64,000 nucleotides of DNA from Panopea generosa (lineage: Eukaryota; Mollusca; Bivalvia; Adapedonta; Hiatellidae), in contig CM055907.1 of NCBI GenBank assembly GCA_029582155.1, positions 35,284,992 to 35,348,991 on the forward strand, given 5' to 3'. Both the position numbers and the translations under genes were made by a program. Position 1 is the stretch's first letter, and each line of letters starts with the position of its first letter. The notes under the pieces were generated by a model, which did no database searches, was not told the DNA's origin, and saw nothing but the letters and a program-made list of their open reading frames with translations. Of the stretch, positions 37,001 to 48,499 are shown piece by piece.

Positions 37001-40000
37001 AGAAAATCTTGCTTATTCACTAAGGGTTAATAGACCTTATTTTGGAGAGATCAAGTTCTTTATATAGACACACACTAAATGCTATTGTTCTCTTGATTAT
37101 AATGTTTTTGAAAATTGAATGGGAATTATTGCTGTTAAAACTTGAGGTCAAACCCATAAAGAAATAACATGTGTTTAAACCAAATGAAACAAGTAGAATC
37201 CCCTTCTTATTCTTATTTTACGTCACTCAAATAGTTACACACTTAATTTTAAACAGCTTCCAAAAGTAGAGGAATTTAATAATTGGTTTACTAATCACCC
37301 ACTGTGTAGAGTCATTGCTTTTTCTCGGAATTGCTTATTTCGTGAACTGCATTGCAGGAGTCAATGTTCTATATTTTAGCTCTGTGCTGATGTTATTTAT
37401 GATTCCCTGAAATCATGGAGCACATTCAGTATTCATGAGAATATAATACATTACTGCTAAAGCCGGAGATAGTTGGCGTGAAGAGAGTGCCATGTTGCAT
37501 TATCACCATGGAGCACATTCAGTATTCATGAGAATAGAATACATCACTGCTAAAGCCGGAGATAGTTGGCGTGAAGAGAGTGCCATGTTGCATTATCACC
37601 ATGGAGCACATTCAGTATTCATGAGAATAGAATACATTACTGCTAAAGCCGGAGATAGTTGGCGTGAAGAGAGTGCCATGTTGCATTATCACCATGGAGC
37701 ACATTCAGTATTTATGAAAATAGAACACATCACTGCTAAAGCCGGAGATAGTTGGCGTGAAGAGAGTGCCATGTTGCATTATCACCATGGAGCACATTCA
37801 GTATTCATGAGAATAGAATACATTACTGCTAAAGCCGGAGATAGTTGGCGTGAAGAGAGTGCCATGTTGCATTATCACCATGGAGCACATTCAGTATTTA
37901 TGAGAATAGAACACATCACTGCTAAAGCCGGAGATAGTTGGCGTGAAGAGAGTGCCATGTTGCATTATCACCATGGAGCACATTCAGTATTCATGAGAAT
38001 AGAATACATCACTGCTAAAGCCGGAGATAGTTGGCGTGAAGAGAGTGCCATGTTGCATATCACCATGGAGCACATTCAGTATTCATGAGAATAGAATACA
38101 TCACTGCTAAAGCCGGAGATAGTTGGCGTGAAGAGAGTGCCATGTTGCATTATCACCATGGAGCACATTCAGTATTCATGAGAATAGAACACATCACTGC
38201 TAAAGCCGGAGATAGTTGGCGTGAAGAGAGTGCCATGTTGCATTATCACCATGGAGCACATTCAGTATTCATGAGAATAGAACACATCACTGCTAAAGCC
38301 AGAGATAGTTGGCGTGAAGAGAGTGCCATGTTGCATTATCACCATGGAGCACATTCAGTATTAATGAGAATAGAACACATCACTGCTAAAGCCGGAGATA
38401 GTTGGGGTGAAGAGAGTGCCATGTTGCATTAACACCATGGAGCCGAATTCAGTATTCATGAGAATAGAAAACATCACTGCTAAAGCCGGAGATAGTTGGC
38501 GTGAAGAGAGGGCCATGTTGCATTATCACCATGGAGCACATTCAGTATTCATGAGAATAGAACACATCACTGCTAAAGCCGGAGATAGTTGGCGTGAAGA
38601 GAGTGCCATGTTGCATTATCACCATGGAGCACATTCAGTATTCATGAGAATAGAACACATCACTGCTAAAGCCGGAGATAGTTGGCGTGAAGAGAGTGCC
38701 ATGTTGCATTATCACCATGGAGCACATTTAGTATTCATGAGAATAGAACACATCACTGCTAAAGCCGGAGATAGTTGGCGTGAAGAGAGTGCCATGTTGC
38801 ATTATCACCATGGAGCACATTCAGTATTCATGAGAATAGAACACATCACTGCTAAAGCCGGAGATAGTTGGCGTGAAGAGAGTGCCATGTTGCATTATCA
38901 CCATGGAGCACATTCAGTATTCATGAGAATAGAACACATCACTGCTAAAGCCGGAGATAGTTGGCGTGAAGAGAGTGCCATGTTGCATTATCACCATGGA
39001 GCACATTCAGTATTCATGAGAATAGAACACATCACTGCTAAAGCCGGAGATAGTTGGCGTGAAGAGAGTGCCATGTTGCATTATCACCATGGAGCACATT
39101 CAGTATTCATGAGAATAGAACACATCACTGCTAAAGCCGGAGATAGTTGGGGTGAAGAGAGTGCCATGTTGCATTATCACCATGGAGCACATTCAGTATT
39201 CATGAGAATAGAATACATCACTGCTAAAGCCGGAGATAGTTGGCGTGAAGAAAACGCCATGTTGCATTATCACCATGGAGCACATTCAGTATTCATGAGA
39301 ATAGAATACATCACTGCTAAAGCCGGAGATAGTTGGCGTGAAGAGAACGCCATGTTGCATTATCACCATGGAGCACATTCAGTATTCATGAGAATAGAAT
39401 ACATCACTGCTAAAGCCGGAGATAGTTGGCGTGAAGAGAGGGCCATGTTGCATTATCACCATGGAGCACATTCAGTATTCATGAGAATAGAATACATCAC
39501 TGCTAAAGCCGGAGATAGTTGGCGTGAAGAGAGTGCCATGTTGCATTATCACCATGGAGCACATTCAGTATTCATGAGAATAGAATACATCACTGCTAAA
39601 GCCGGAGATAGTTGGCGTGAAGAGAGTGCCATGTTGCATTATCACCATGGCGCTGCTGTTTTATCATTCTGCGTTCTTGACTTAAAATGGATTTATTTTT
39701 ATTAGCCTGTTATTATTATTCATTGAATGTTATGATTTACTTTTATATTTTTATCTTTTTTAGACAACGGTCGGCAGAAACACAAACGGATGTGCTGGAT
39801 TCCAAATCCTGAAGAACGCACGAACATGGAGATTATCGGCAAAGACTATTCAATAATTCTCATCAAGCGGTCTGGATTTTATTTCGCATATAGCCGAATT
39901 CAGTATAAAAAAGACTTTTCGGTGGTTAATTCTACAGTTACTTCTGGTGAAATGTTTTCACTTGGACACAGCATATATAAACTAATAGATAAGTCAGAAG

Positions 40001-40197
40001 ACGAGATGCTAGATAACATTACACAGCGATGTTCTGTCCTTAACTCCAATATAGCACATGCCAGTGTTTTACAGTCGGTCATCAAGCTGTACAAAAGGGA
40101 TGAGATATACCTGAGAGTGGACCATACTGACTTTTTAGATACTAGCGATAATCGTATCCACCAATTTGGATTGTTTCATATCAGTGATATCAACTAG
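34017..40197 (+). CDS. TNF-superfamily ligand B (type II membrane protein, 4 exons)
   Basis: Predicted exons are 34017-34883, 35335-35353, 35995-36060 and 39764-40197, with GT-AG junctions and phases 0, 1, 1 as in gene A. The joined frame is 462 codons (461 residues). The ATG follows an in-frame TAG directly, fixing the 5' limit. Residues 1-220 are a cytoplasmic tail with an unusual Cys/His-rich middle and a perfect 12-residue tandem duplication (RPGNGSRSSLLN). The transmembrane segment is about 221-248. The stalk has CLNC (257-260) and CCFNHT (278-283), two overlapping or adjacent glycosylation sequons. The TNF homology domain spans about 296-461: SGFYFAYSRI, SLGHSIYKLI, HASVLQSVIKL and HQFGLFHIS align with gene A. 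The 3.7-kb last intron holds a SINE and the 93-bp array. Receptor and subfamily are unknown. Confidence 0.85.
34422..34493 (+). repeat. 36-bp perfect in-frame coding duplication in TNF gene B
   Basis: Units 34422-34457 and 34458-34493 are identical and encode RPGNGSRSSLLN twice in the cytoplasmic tail. Perfect identity implies a young event or conversion. Confidence 0.95.
35147..35189. repeat. 13-bp perfect hairpin in intron 1 of TNF gene B
   Basis: ACGTGTGTTGATC and GATCAACACACGT are exact inverse complements around a 17-base loop. The function is unknown. It could be a small foldback or an RNA structure in the intron. Confidence 0.8.
36225..36450 (-). mobile_element. tRNA-derived SINE (family 2) in intron 3 of TNF gene B
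   Basis: Minus-strand reading starts at a tRNA-like head (GGTCTTCCGATTTGCCTAAA), has a clear B box GTGGGTTCGATTCCC, continues through TTCTACTCAGATTCATTCTG and ends in GTTGAAAATGGCGTTTAACC. The same tail occurs in the 17155 copy. Confidence 0.8.
36451..37411. other. Intron 3 of TNF gene B, unique part
   Basis: AT-rich intronic DNA with no additional exon recognised. Confidence 0.5.
37412..39650 (+). repeat. 93-bp tandem array (about 24 copies) inside TNF gene B intron
   Basis: The unit is 93 bp = 31 codons and begins ATGTTGCATTATCACCATGG. Units are very similar, with a few recurring variants (TACATC/CACATC, GAGAGTGCC/GAAAACGCC, GGCGTGAA/GGGGTGAA). One frame has no stop within the unit, giving ORFs of 198, 115 and 432 codons of repeated AHSVFMRIEHITAKAGDSWR. 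The frame is broken only by a 1-bp deletion near 38059 and by a TAA near 38429. No splice acceptor and donor that would insert it in the TNF reading frame was found, and exon 3 joins exon 4 well without it. The best call is an intronic minisatellite. Translation is unproven. Confidence 0.93.
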
Positions 40198-40416
40198 AAC
40201 AAATGCAAAAACTAAAACAGTATCTATGACTTTTTAACATACTAGCATTTCAGATATGAATATATGTTACATTCTTGTTTACTACAGTGTTAATGCTTGT
40301 TTTAAGTTTGTACATGTATATATGCCATTTCATATTCATTGTTAATATCAACGCATTTCTAACATCATTGTTTCATGTATTCTGCCATGTTTGTGTCTTA
40401 TGGCAGATCAAATGTA

Positions 40417-40422
40417 AATAAA
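40417..40422 (+). terminator. Polyadenylation signal candidate for TNF gene B
   Basis: AATAAA lies about 220 bases after the TAG at 40195-40197. It is the first canonical hexamer noted downstream. Confidence 0.5.
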
Positions 40423-40499
40423 TTTGAGGTCATGGATTCGATTTCAGACTAGATCATTTATTCTGCTATATTTGTGTATTATAGCAGATCAATTGTATA

Positions 40500-40645
40500 A
40501 AATTTGTATGTAGTGGGTAGAGTGTTGGCCGCTCACGCTAAAGGTTGCAGGTTCGATTTCAGACTAACTCCGATCATCTCTCAAAGAAAACACTTAGTAC
40601 TGGTTCTATCATGAAAACGAAACTTAATATAATCTTAGGCCTTAC
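40500..40645 (+). mobile_element. tRNA-derived SINE fragment
   Basis: GTAGTGGGTAGAGTGTTGG (A-box-like) and GCAGGTTCGATTTCAGAC (B-box-like) are followed by AAACACTTAGTACTGGTTCT, related to the family 1 tail. A different head joined to a similar tail suggests a chimeric or third SINE type. Confidence 0.55.
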
Positions 40646-41779
40646 AAAATGCTATGTAGATGCTAACTTTTTTAGATGTTGATCTTTTTCTCGTTCAAAT
40701 GTCCAGTCTTTTGCGCGATCTTCCTAATTTTTTTATTGGATACAATAGCTTTTAATTTAGTGGGCGTGTTCATCACTGAAAGCAAAGGTGAATTTCTTTA
40801 CAAAGTGGAACGTTCTTTTTTCTATATAAAGAGTCTTCAATGGCTGAGAAAATACGACAAAATCTAAATAAAGCTTAGTACGCGTGGTGACTTTGATTGA
40901 CAGATGGCGTCTATTTCAGTATTTAATTCAATCTTAAACAGGAAGGTTTACGATCGAACAATGTATTACAAATAAATATAAATCAGATTACTTGCAACAA
41001 ATAAGATCCCGCGAAATTAACAAAGGAGATTATTATCTTATTAACTATAAATGAGGCATTTCTTAAACAATTAAAAATTCAACATTTACGTCACTGTCAG
41101 CTATATAAAAACTATATACTTAACCTAATTATTAATGCCTTAGGTTAGACTAACATGATTTCCCAATATAAGGCTGACATAATCAACGGAAAAAGCAAAT
41201 TATGAGTTGTTTTACAAGTATTTTATATTTTGATATGTTTTGTTTACAATGTATACATGTACACAGAAATTTGTGATTTTAAGGTATATTCAAATATAGC
41301 AATTACTGGTATTTCAGTTTTTTATTAGTTTTATGCACAGTGCAAAAAAAAAATCCATACATGAGTTGAAGCTCATTATCATAATCATAAAACAAATCGT
41401 GAGTGAAATATGATTTCTTTAAAACAAAACAATTGCTACATTCAAGCGTTACTTTAAATAACCGTTATCTGAGCTGCTTGCTGAAGTAGTCTAATGAAAA
41501 CTTAAATATAACCAAATACAAACACATTTTCATCTCCATCTTTTGATCTCCACCTTTCGTTGCTTTGGTTTCCTGTTAACTGTAATAAAATAAAATATGA
41601 TAAAATAATGCCTTGGAAGTACTTAACTGGTCAACGAAAAATAAAGTGATATTAACAGCTTCGGTTTTATTCATCCTATTCACGAATATTTAGGAAATAT
41701 GCAAAACCCTTCATGCCTGCTCCAGCAGCGGATATAGGAATACTCAACGAGGTCTATGATTCTTAGGTATTGGAAATAA
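40646..41779. other. No gene recognised
   Basis: Unique AT-rich DNA. The ORF at 40676-40867 has no recognisable domain. Confidence 0.4.
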
Positions 41780-44700
41780 TAACAAAGATGAGTCAATTTA
41801 CGAATACTTGCATACACAGTATGTAAGACGGCTGTTGTAACAATCAGTCAACTCTAACAAAATGATCTAATGGAAATAAAAACAACGATGAAAAAAATTA
41901 CGAATACTTCCATACATTGCACGTCAGACTGCTGTTGTCACAATTAGTCAACTCTGACAAAATAATCCAATGGAAATAATAACAACGATGAGTCAAATAA
42001 CGGAGACCTCCATACACCGTAGGTAACACAGCTGTTGTAACAATTAGTCAAATCTGAAAAAATGACACAATGGAAATAATAACAACGATGAGTCAAATTA
42101 CGGATGCTTCCATACACCGCTAATAACACTTCTGTTGTAACAATTTGTCAATTCTGATAAAATGATCAAATGGAAGTAACAACAACGACGTGTCAAAGTA
42201 CGGATACTTCCATACACCGCACGTAAGACTGCTGTTGTAACAATGAATCAACTCTGACAAAATGACCCACTTGAAATAATAACAACGATGAGTCAAATTA
42301 CGGATCGTACTATACACCGCACGTAAGACTGCTATTGTTTCAATTAGTCAACTCTGACAAAAAGAGCAAATGTCAATAATAACAACAATTAATAAAATTA
42401 CGGATGCTTCCATACACAGCACATACGACTGCTGTTGTAACAATTAGTCAACTCTGACAAAATTAAACAATAGAAATAACAACACTCATGAGTCCAATTA
42501 CAGATACTTCCATACACCGCACTTGGGACTGCTGTTGTAACAGTTAATAAACTCTGACAAAATGACCCAATGGAAATAAAAACAACGATAAATCAAATTA
42601 CGGATACATCCATACACCGCACATAAGACTGCTGTTGTAACAATGAATCAACTCCGAGAAAATGACCTATTGGAAATAATAACAACGATGAGTCAAATAA
42701 CGGATACTTCCATACATCGCACGTAAGATTGATGTTGTAACAATTAGTCAACTCTGACAAAATGACCAAATCGAAATTATAACAACGATGAGTCAAATAA
42801 CGGATACTTCCTTACATCGCACGTAAGACTGATGTTGTAACAATAAGTCAACTCTGACAAAAATGATCCAATGAAAATAAAAACAACGATGGGTCAAAGT
42901 ACGGATACTTCCATATACCGCACATAAGAGTGCTGTTGTAACAATTAGTCAACTCTGACAAAATAATCCAATGGAAATAATAACAACGATGAGTCAAATT
43001 ACGGATACTTCCATACACCGCACGAAACATTGCTGTTGTTACAAAGAGACAACTGTGACAACATGACCCAATTGAAATAACAACAAAGGTCAGTCAAACT
43101 ACAAATAGTTCCACACACCGCATATAAGATTGCTGTTGTAACCGTATGTCAACTCTGACAAAATCACCCAATGGAAATAACAACAACAATGAGTCAAATT
43201 ACGGATACTTCCATACACCGCACATGAGGCTGTTGTTGTAACAGTTGGTCAACTCTTCCAAATGATCAATTGGAAATAGTAACAACGATGATTCAAAATA
43301 CGGATACTTCCATACACCGCACGAAAGACTGCTGTTGTAACAATTCGTCGACTCTGATAGAATGACCCAATGGAAATAATAACAACGATGAGTCAAATTA
43401 CGGATACTTCCATACACAGTACATAAGACTGCTGTTGTAACAATTAATCAACTCTGACAAAATGATCCAATGGAAATAACAACAACAATGAGTCAAAGTG
43501 CGCACACTTCCATACATCACACATAAGACTGCTGTTGTAACAATGAGTCAACTCTGACAAAATGATCCAACTGAAATAATATCAACAATGAGTCAAATTA
43601 TGGATACTTCCATACACCGCTTATTAGACTGCTGTTGTAACAATCAATCAACTCTGATAAAATGATCCAATGGAAAAAACAACAACAATGAGTCAAAGTA
43701 CGGATACTTCCATACACGGCACATAAGACTGTTGTTGTAACAATTAGTCAACTCTGACAAAATGACCCAATGGAAATCATAACAACGATGAGTCAAATTA
43801 CGGATACTTCCATACACCACACATAAAACTGTTGTTGTAACAAATAGTCAACTCTGACAAAATGATCTAATGGAAATAACAACAACGATACGTCAAAATA
43901 CGGATACTTCCAAACACCGCTCATAAAAATGCTGTTGTAACAATTATCCAACTCTGACAAAATGATCCAATGGAAATAATAACAACGATGAGTCAAATTA
44001 CGGATACTTCCATACACAGTACATAAGACTGTTGTTGTAACAATTAATCAACTCTGACAAAATGATCCAATAGAAATAATAACAACCATGAGTCAAAGTA
44101 CGGATACTTCCACACACCGCACATAAGATTGCTGTTGTAACCGTTAGTCAACTCGGACAAAATGACCCAATGGAAATAACAACAACAATGAGTCAAAGTA
44201 CGGATACTTCCATACACCGCACATGAGGCTGTTGTTGTAACAGTTGGTCAACTCTTCCAAATGATCAATTGGAAATAACGACAACGATGATTCAAAGTAC
44301 GGATACTTCCATACACCGCACGAAAGACTGCTGTTGTAACAATTCGTCAACTCTGACAGAATGACCAAATGGAAATAATAACATAGATGAGTCAAATTAC
44401 AGATACTTCTATACACAGTACATAAGGCTGCTGTTGTAACAATTAATCAACTCTGACAAAATGATCCAATTGAAATAACAACAACAATAAGTCAAAGTAC
44501 GGATCCTTCCATAGACCGCTTATTAGATTGCTGTTGTAACAATAAATCAACTGACAAAATGATCCAATGGAAATAACAACAACGATGAGTCAAATTACGG
44601 ATACTTCCATATACCGCACATAAGACTGTTTTTGTTACAATTATCCAACTCTGACAAAATGATCCAATGGAAATAATAACAACGATGAGTCAAATTACGG

Positions 44701-46075
44701 ATACTTCCATACACAGTACATCAGACTGTTGTTGTAACAATTAATCAACTCTGACAAAATGATCCAATATAAATAACAACACTGATGAGTCAATGTATGG
44801 ATACTTCCATAACCGCACATAAGACTGCTGTTGTAACAATTTGTCAACTCTGACAAAATAATCTAATGGAAATAATAACAACGATGAGTCAAATTACGGA
44901 TACTTCCATACACCGCACGTAAGACTGTTGTTGTAACAATTAGTCAACTCTGACAAGATGATATAATGAAAATAATAACAACGATGAGTTAAATTACAAA
45001 TACTTCCATACACCGCACATAAGACTGCTGTTGTAACAGATAGTTAACTTTGACAAAATGACCCAATGGAAATAACAACAACGATGAGTCAAATTACGGA
45101 TACTTCCATATACCGCACATAAGACTGCTGTTGTAACAATTAGTCAACTCTGACAAAATGATCCAATAGAAATAATAACAACCATGAGTCAAAGTACGGA
45201 TACTTCCATACACCGCACATGTGACTGTTGTTGTAACAATTAGTCAACTCTGACAAAATGTTCCAATGGAAAAAATAACAACGATGAGTCAAATTACGGA
45301 TCCTTCCATACACCGCACGTAAGACTGCTATTGTTTCAATAAGTCAACTCCGACAAAATAATCTATTTGAAATAATAACAAATATGAGTCAAATTTCGGA
45401 TCCTTCCATACACCGCTAATAAGACTTCTGTTGTAACAATTAATCAACTCTGACAAAATGATCCAATGGCAATAACAACAACGATTAGCCAAAGAACGGA
45501 TACTTCCATACACCGCACGTAAGACTGCTATTGTAACAATGAATCAACTCTGACAAAATGATCCAATGGAAATAATAACAACGATGAGTCAAATTACGGA
45601 TACTTCCATGCACAGCGCGTAAGACTTCTGTTGTAACAATGAATCAACTTTGACAAAATGATCTAATGTAAATAACAACAACGATGAGCCAAAGTACGGA
45701 TGCTTCCATACACCGCTCGTAAGACTGCTGTTGTAACAGTTACTCAACTCTGACAAAATGACCCAATTGAAATAACAGCAACGATGAGTCAAATTACGGA
45801 TGCTTACATACACCGCACATAAGACAGCTGTTGTAACAATAAGTCAACTCTGACAAAATGATCCAATGGAAATAAAAAACAACGATGAGACAAATTACGG
45901 ATGCTTACATACATCACACGTAAGACTGCTGTTATTCCAATAAGTCAACTCTGACAAAATGATCTAATGGAAATAACAATAACGATGAGTCAAATAACGG
46001 ATACCGATATACACCGCACATAAGTTGTTTTAACAATTAGTTAACTCTGATATAATGATGCAATGGAAGCACTTA
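41780..46075. repeat. 100-bp satellite array (about 43 copies)
   Basis: The period is 100 bp (for example CGGATACTTC at 43301, 43401, 43801 and 43901). The unit runs GATGAGTCAAATTACGGATA, CTTCCATACACCGCACATAA, GACTGCTGTTGTAACAATTA, GTCAACTCTGACAAAATGAT, CCAATGGAAATAATAACAAC. Divergence between units is moderate, with blocks of neighbouring units sharing variants (for example the GCACATGAGGCTGTTGTTG pair near 43220 and 44220), showing local amplification. Most units contain TGAGTCA. Minus-strand ORFs (SIRNLTHRCYYFHWVILSE) are repeat products. Confidence 0.95.
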
Positions 46076-46179
46076 CCCTAACATTAAGTGGTAATGAAAT
46101 AGTCGCCACCACTCACGCCCCTAGAACAAACTCTATTCTCGAACAATACTGAACTCCATCTAGATATATTTGATAGTCT

Positions 46180-46467
46180 TTATGTGCTTTTCACGTGTTG
46201 TTCCATAGGATCAGATATAAGTAATATTCCCATGTGCTGAGTGTGGCCCCTCGTACTTTCACTCAGTACTTTTTTTAATTCCTGTTTGGGCATCATGGGG
46301 CTCATTCCAATTATGAAAATGTCCGAATACATAATAGAACTTAAACCGTCGCTGGGTGGCGTGAAGGATGTTGCATATAACATTACACTCAATAAGGCCC
46401 TGTGTGATATTTTCTTTTCTTGGTGGCATTCTGTAGTTGTGTTACATATTTGGAAAATAAAAAAGTG
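46180..46467 (-). CDS. Exon-like ORF, unknown function
   Basis: Minus-strand frame is open from 46467 to a TAA at 46180-46182. It reads in part MLYATSFTPPSDGLSSIM, then MYSDIFIIGMSPMMPKQELK and GILLISDPMEQHV. The amino-acid texture is protein-like and not repetitive, and the first ATG in frame is at 46383. I do not recognise a family. It could be the last exon of an uncharacterised gene, a transposon fragment, or chance. Confidence 0.25.
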   Translation of the reverse strand, partial: HFFIFQICNTTTECHQEKKISHRALLSVMLYATSFTPPSDGLSSIMYSDIFIIGMSPMMPKQELKKVLSESTRGHTQHMGILLISDPMEQHVKST

Positions 46468-46872
46468 TTAGAGTAACGAAGAAAATAGTATTAAGAAAAT
46501 GTAAATAATCAAAATAAATAATTGTGTAATAGCCAAACAAACGTTTCTGTCAAAACAGCAGATAACCGAAGCAATATAATAGTCGGGTTGCCTTAACAGT
46601 ACTCAAGACCTATTTATCAAATGATCTTGCTCACTAAACGCTTTCTAAACATGTCTTTTGCTTTCTCTTTTATTTAGATAACCATGAAATATACATGCTA
46701 CAATTTGCAAATGGCATTTTTAGATTAGAAGGATTTTTATCCAAGATGTCTTTAATCTAAGTGCAAAGTAAAAACATATGCATGTATGTAGCATTCAAGG
46801 GAAGCGACCAAAATTAACATATATTGTAGTTCCCAGCGATCATCTGGGTATAAGAGGAATCTATTTCATCGA

Positions 46873-47010
46873 TATGTAGATAAGTGCGACTTACAGAATT
46901 TAAGACTACCTCAAAACAGTAATGCTTTATGTTAGGTCACATTTATTTTATAAATGAAGTTCAACTGTTTTGAGGTAATCTGGAACTTTATAGGTCGCAC
47001 TGATCTATAT
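46873..47010. mobile_element. Long imperfect hairpin (foldback/MITE-like)
   Basis: The left arm 46873-46920 and right arm 46964-47010 pair with few mismatches. ACCTCAAAACAGT pairs exactly with ACTGTTTTGAGGT, and outside it AAGTGCGAC pairs with GTCGCACT, then TAGAT with ATCTA. The loop is 43 bases. It could be a tiny MITE or an expressed hairpin. Confidence 0.7.
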
Positions 47011-47066
47011 GTCAGTGAAGTAAATTCCTCTAAGCACAGACGGTCGGTGGGAATTATGAAGTTTGT

Positions 47067-47093
47067 ACTAAAAAAAAAAAAAAAAAAAAAAAA
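47067..47093. repeat. Poly(A) run
   Basis: About 25 consecutive A residues directly upstream of a SINE. It may be the tail of an older retro-insertion. Confidence 0.9.
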
Positions 47094-47132
47094 TCAACAA
47101 AAACTCATCCAACATTTGAAACAAGTGTTTAA

Positions 47133-47335
47133 GTGAAGCGCGTGGTCCAGTGGTAGAGCACCGAACCCATGTTTGGAGGGTCGTGGGTTCAGTCCCTCCG
47201 CCACGGAGCAAGACATTTTTCCTAATGCGTTTAGTACTGGTTCTTACCAGGAAGACTTCGAGCGTGATTTCCCTAAGTTGTAAGAATTTGTTTCACAATC
47301 GAAGTAAAATAAATAAGTTTTAACTAAATTTGAAA
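47133..47335 (+). mobile_element. tRNA-derived SINE (family 1), best-preserved head
   Basis: GCGCGTGGTCCAGTGGTAGA carries an A box, GTGGGTTCAGTCCC a B box, followed by CGGAGCAAGACATTTTTCC, GTACTGGTTCTTACCAGGA, GACTTCGAGCGTGATTTCCC and AAATAAATAAGTTT. Confidence 0.88.
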
Positions 47336-48499
47336 CAACGTTTCGGCACTGTATTTAGCAGGTGTGCATGTCAAGGTTCTCCCCTATGTGTCCGTAGCTT
47401 TGTTAATTACTAAATTTACCAAATAAAGGATTCTTAAGATTTCTGACTCATGCGTTTGTTCTATTAGTCTAGCGAACTCTAAGAAATAAGTCATTAACGA
47501 AGCATTGCATTCACTGCAACACGGTGACGTCTTACCTAAATATAATATCTTACACACTCAAATTGGAACATTCTTTTAAATGAATATAAACAAAATGCAA
47601 TCGTCAAAATATGTTACTGTTATATAAATCATTTAAATGATAATAAGATAACACGCACGTAAGGTATTTATCGACAGAAAGATGACCGAAATAGATAATC
47701 GATTATTATCTCTATTAAAATACCCTTAAAAGATAAACAACTGTTACGTCACCAAGGTATTATTATACTTAATTTGTCAATTAACAAAATATCCAAACAT
47801 TGCGTGCAGCCAATAAAGATGTCGTGACTGTTTTATCTTACCGTCGACTCAATAATTTCTGTCTGGATATTAGCCAAGAAAACGAAATAGACTAATTATC
47901 GGTAGTTAAGAAACGAAAATATGGAAACAAATAATGTTTGGGATTTTTTTTTAAAATTCCGGGCCTTTACCAAGATTGAGTCATGTTTCAATACTAAGTC
48001 ACAATATAATCATATAGCAAATGTACAAATAATAAGATAAAGCGCGCTTGCCAACAAACCCAAACTGTCAGAATATTCGTGTTTCATTTCCTTATTAAGT
48101 ACTTCATGTTTTATTAATGACCACGTTTTTGCCCGGTCCACAAGACATGGCAGTATGCTTTATATATAATTTTTTTGTGTAACGTGTACAGAGTAGCCCG
48201 TAAAAATGGCCAAATAAATGTCTGCAATTCATTTATACATGCATAAACACAAGCATGATCACCCTGTACGCACTGACTGACCATTACCGCTGTATGATGT
48301 GTACGTTACACGTAAAGACAAATATTTCACGCTATACTAACAAACTTACATACTAGTTACATAACCATAGTATCATCGGCATCTTCTTAAACTGGCTAAT
48401 TTGGTTATTGCGTTATTTGACTGTATGTGTATTTTATCACCACCTGCAGCAGTTTTCATTTGCTCTTTATCAAACTTAACAGTTGTTTAGTTTAAACAT
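47336..48499. other. No gene recognised
   Basis: Unique AT-rich DNA, no repeat or exon assigned. Confidence 0.4.

Noticed and set aside
37492-39705. The 93-bp array as a coding exon of TNF gene B
   Set aside because: No fitting splice sites, two frame breaks, and direct exon 3 to exon 4 joining restores a continuous TNF domain.
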